The position numbers and the translations under genes are program-made. Of a stretch of DNA of 64,000 nucleotides, positions 63,873 to 64,000 are shown piece after piece; positions within the stretch are counted from its first letter, which is position 1; each line of letters opens with the position of its first letter. This stretch comes from Clostridium sp. JN-9. Its GTDB lineage: Bacteria; Bacillota; Clostridia; Clostridiales; Clostridiaceae. Location of the stretch: positions 3,038,001 to 3,102,000 of the forward strand of contig NZ_CP035280.1 in the NCBI RefSeq assembly GCF_004103695.1, read 5' to 3'. The notes below the pieces were generated by a model. That model had not been told where the DNA came from. It made no database searches and was given only the letters and a program-made list of their open reading frames with translations.

Positions 63873-64000
63873 TTACACATTCGATGTTTTCTTATATCCT
63901 CTTCCCTTTGAATCCTGATGTCTTTTTAAGTCCTGAAATCTTTCCTCACTATCCTTAAGAAATTTTGATAATCTGTCTTCAAAGTCGCCAGAATTGGCTT
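63873..64000 (-). CDS. yabR: C-terminal end of an S1 RNA-binding domain protein (YabR-like), partial
   Basis: Only the last 42 codons are in the window. They read DFEDRLSKFLKDSEERFQ, then a basic tail DLKRHQDSKGRGYKK and TSNV before the stop. This matches my knowledge of the C-terminus of the small S1-domain proteins (YabR / general stress protein 13 type) that lie between divIC and spoIIE in clostridia. The S1 domain itself would lie beyond 64000. The call rests on the tail and on position, so it is moderate. Confidence 0.6.
   Translation of the reverse strand, partial: ANSGDFEDRLSKFLKDSEERFQDLKRHQDSKGRGYKKTSNV

Overview
The window is a low-GC Firmicutes chromosome segment, almost certainly from Clostridium sensu stricto. 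Support comes from the AT-rich intergenic DNA, strong GGAGG ribosome binding sites, frequent GTG/TTG starts, spoIIE and sigH, a T-box leader, the ctsR-mcsA-mcsB-clpC operon, and rRNA genes with clostridial ends. I cannot name the species from sequence reading alone. Nearly every gene lies on the minus strand, so the real transcriptional order runs from high to low coordinates. The gene content (spoIIE-tilS-hpt-ftsH, tandem rrn operons, the rpo/str cluster) is typical of one arm close to the replication origin. The only protein gene I support on the plus strand is a small one next to disA (23823-24227).

Layout, high to low coordinate: the end of an S1-domain protein gene (63873-64000); a tandemly duplicated Met-fMet-Leu tRNA block (63210-63743); spoIIE; tilS-hpt-ftsH; coaX-dusB; greA-lysS; a lone tRNA-Asn; a glycine-type T-box leader; an IS607-family element; glyS; a candidate small RNA on the plus strand; murD; two tandem rRNA operons with tRNAs (36204-47192); an EF-G paralogue; a small unknown gene; a ROK sugar kinase; the ctsR operon; nagB; radA-disA; the plus-strand gene; yacL with a 37-codon ORF; ilvA; a second IS607-family copy; cysS-mrnC-thyA-dfrA-rlmB-rae1; sigH; tRNA-Gly, tRNA-Thr and tuf; rpmG-secE-nusG-rplK-rplA; rplJ-rplL with an L10 leader; rpoB-rpoC; an L7Ae-like protein gene; rpsL-rpsG-fusA (cut by the window start).

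Most of the window is core information processing: transcription (RpoB, RpoC, NusG, GreA, SigH), translation (ribosomal proteins, EF-Tu, EF-G, three tRNA synthetases, tRNAs, rRNA) and RNA maturation (MrnC, RlmB, Rae1, TilS, DusB). Alongside are thymidylate/folate enzymes, the DisA c-di-AMP enzyme with RadA, and Clp/McsB/FtsH proteolysis.

The most interesting accessory structure is a pair of related IS607-family elements (19995-21005 and 50772-51954). Each sits only about 8 bases upstream of the start codon of an aminoacyl-tRNA synthetase gene (cysS, glyS). Both junctions fall on a GG dinucleotide inside what reconstructs as the original Shine-Dalgarno sequence, and the right end of the element restores a GCAGGA ribosome binding site. 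At glyS the element also separates the T-box leader from the gene it should regulate. Both copies carry the same internal tnpB deletion, which fuses the RuvC-II motif to the C-terminal tail. Each copy then has a different second deletion; one retains an apparently intact serine transposase.
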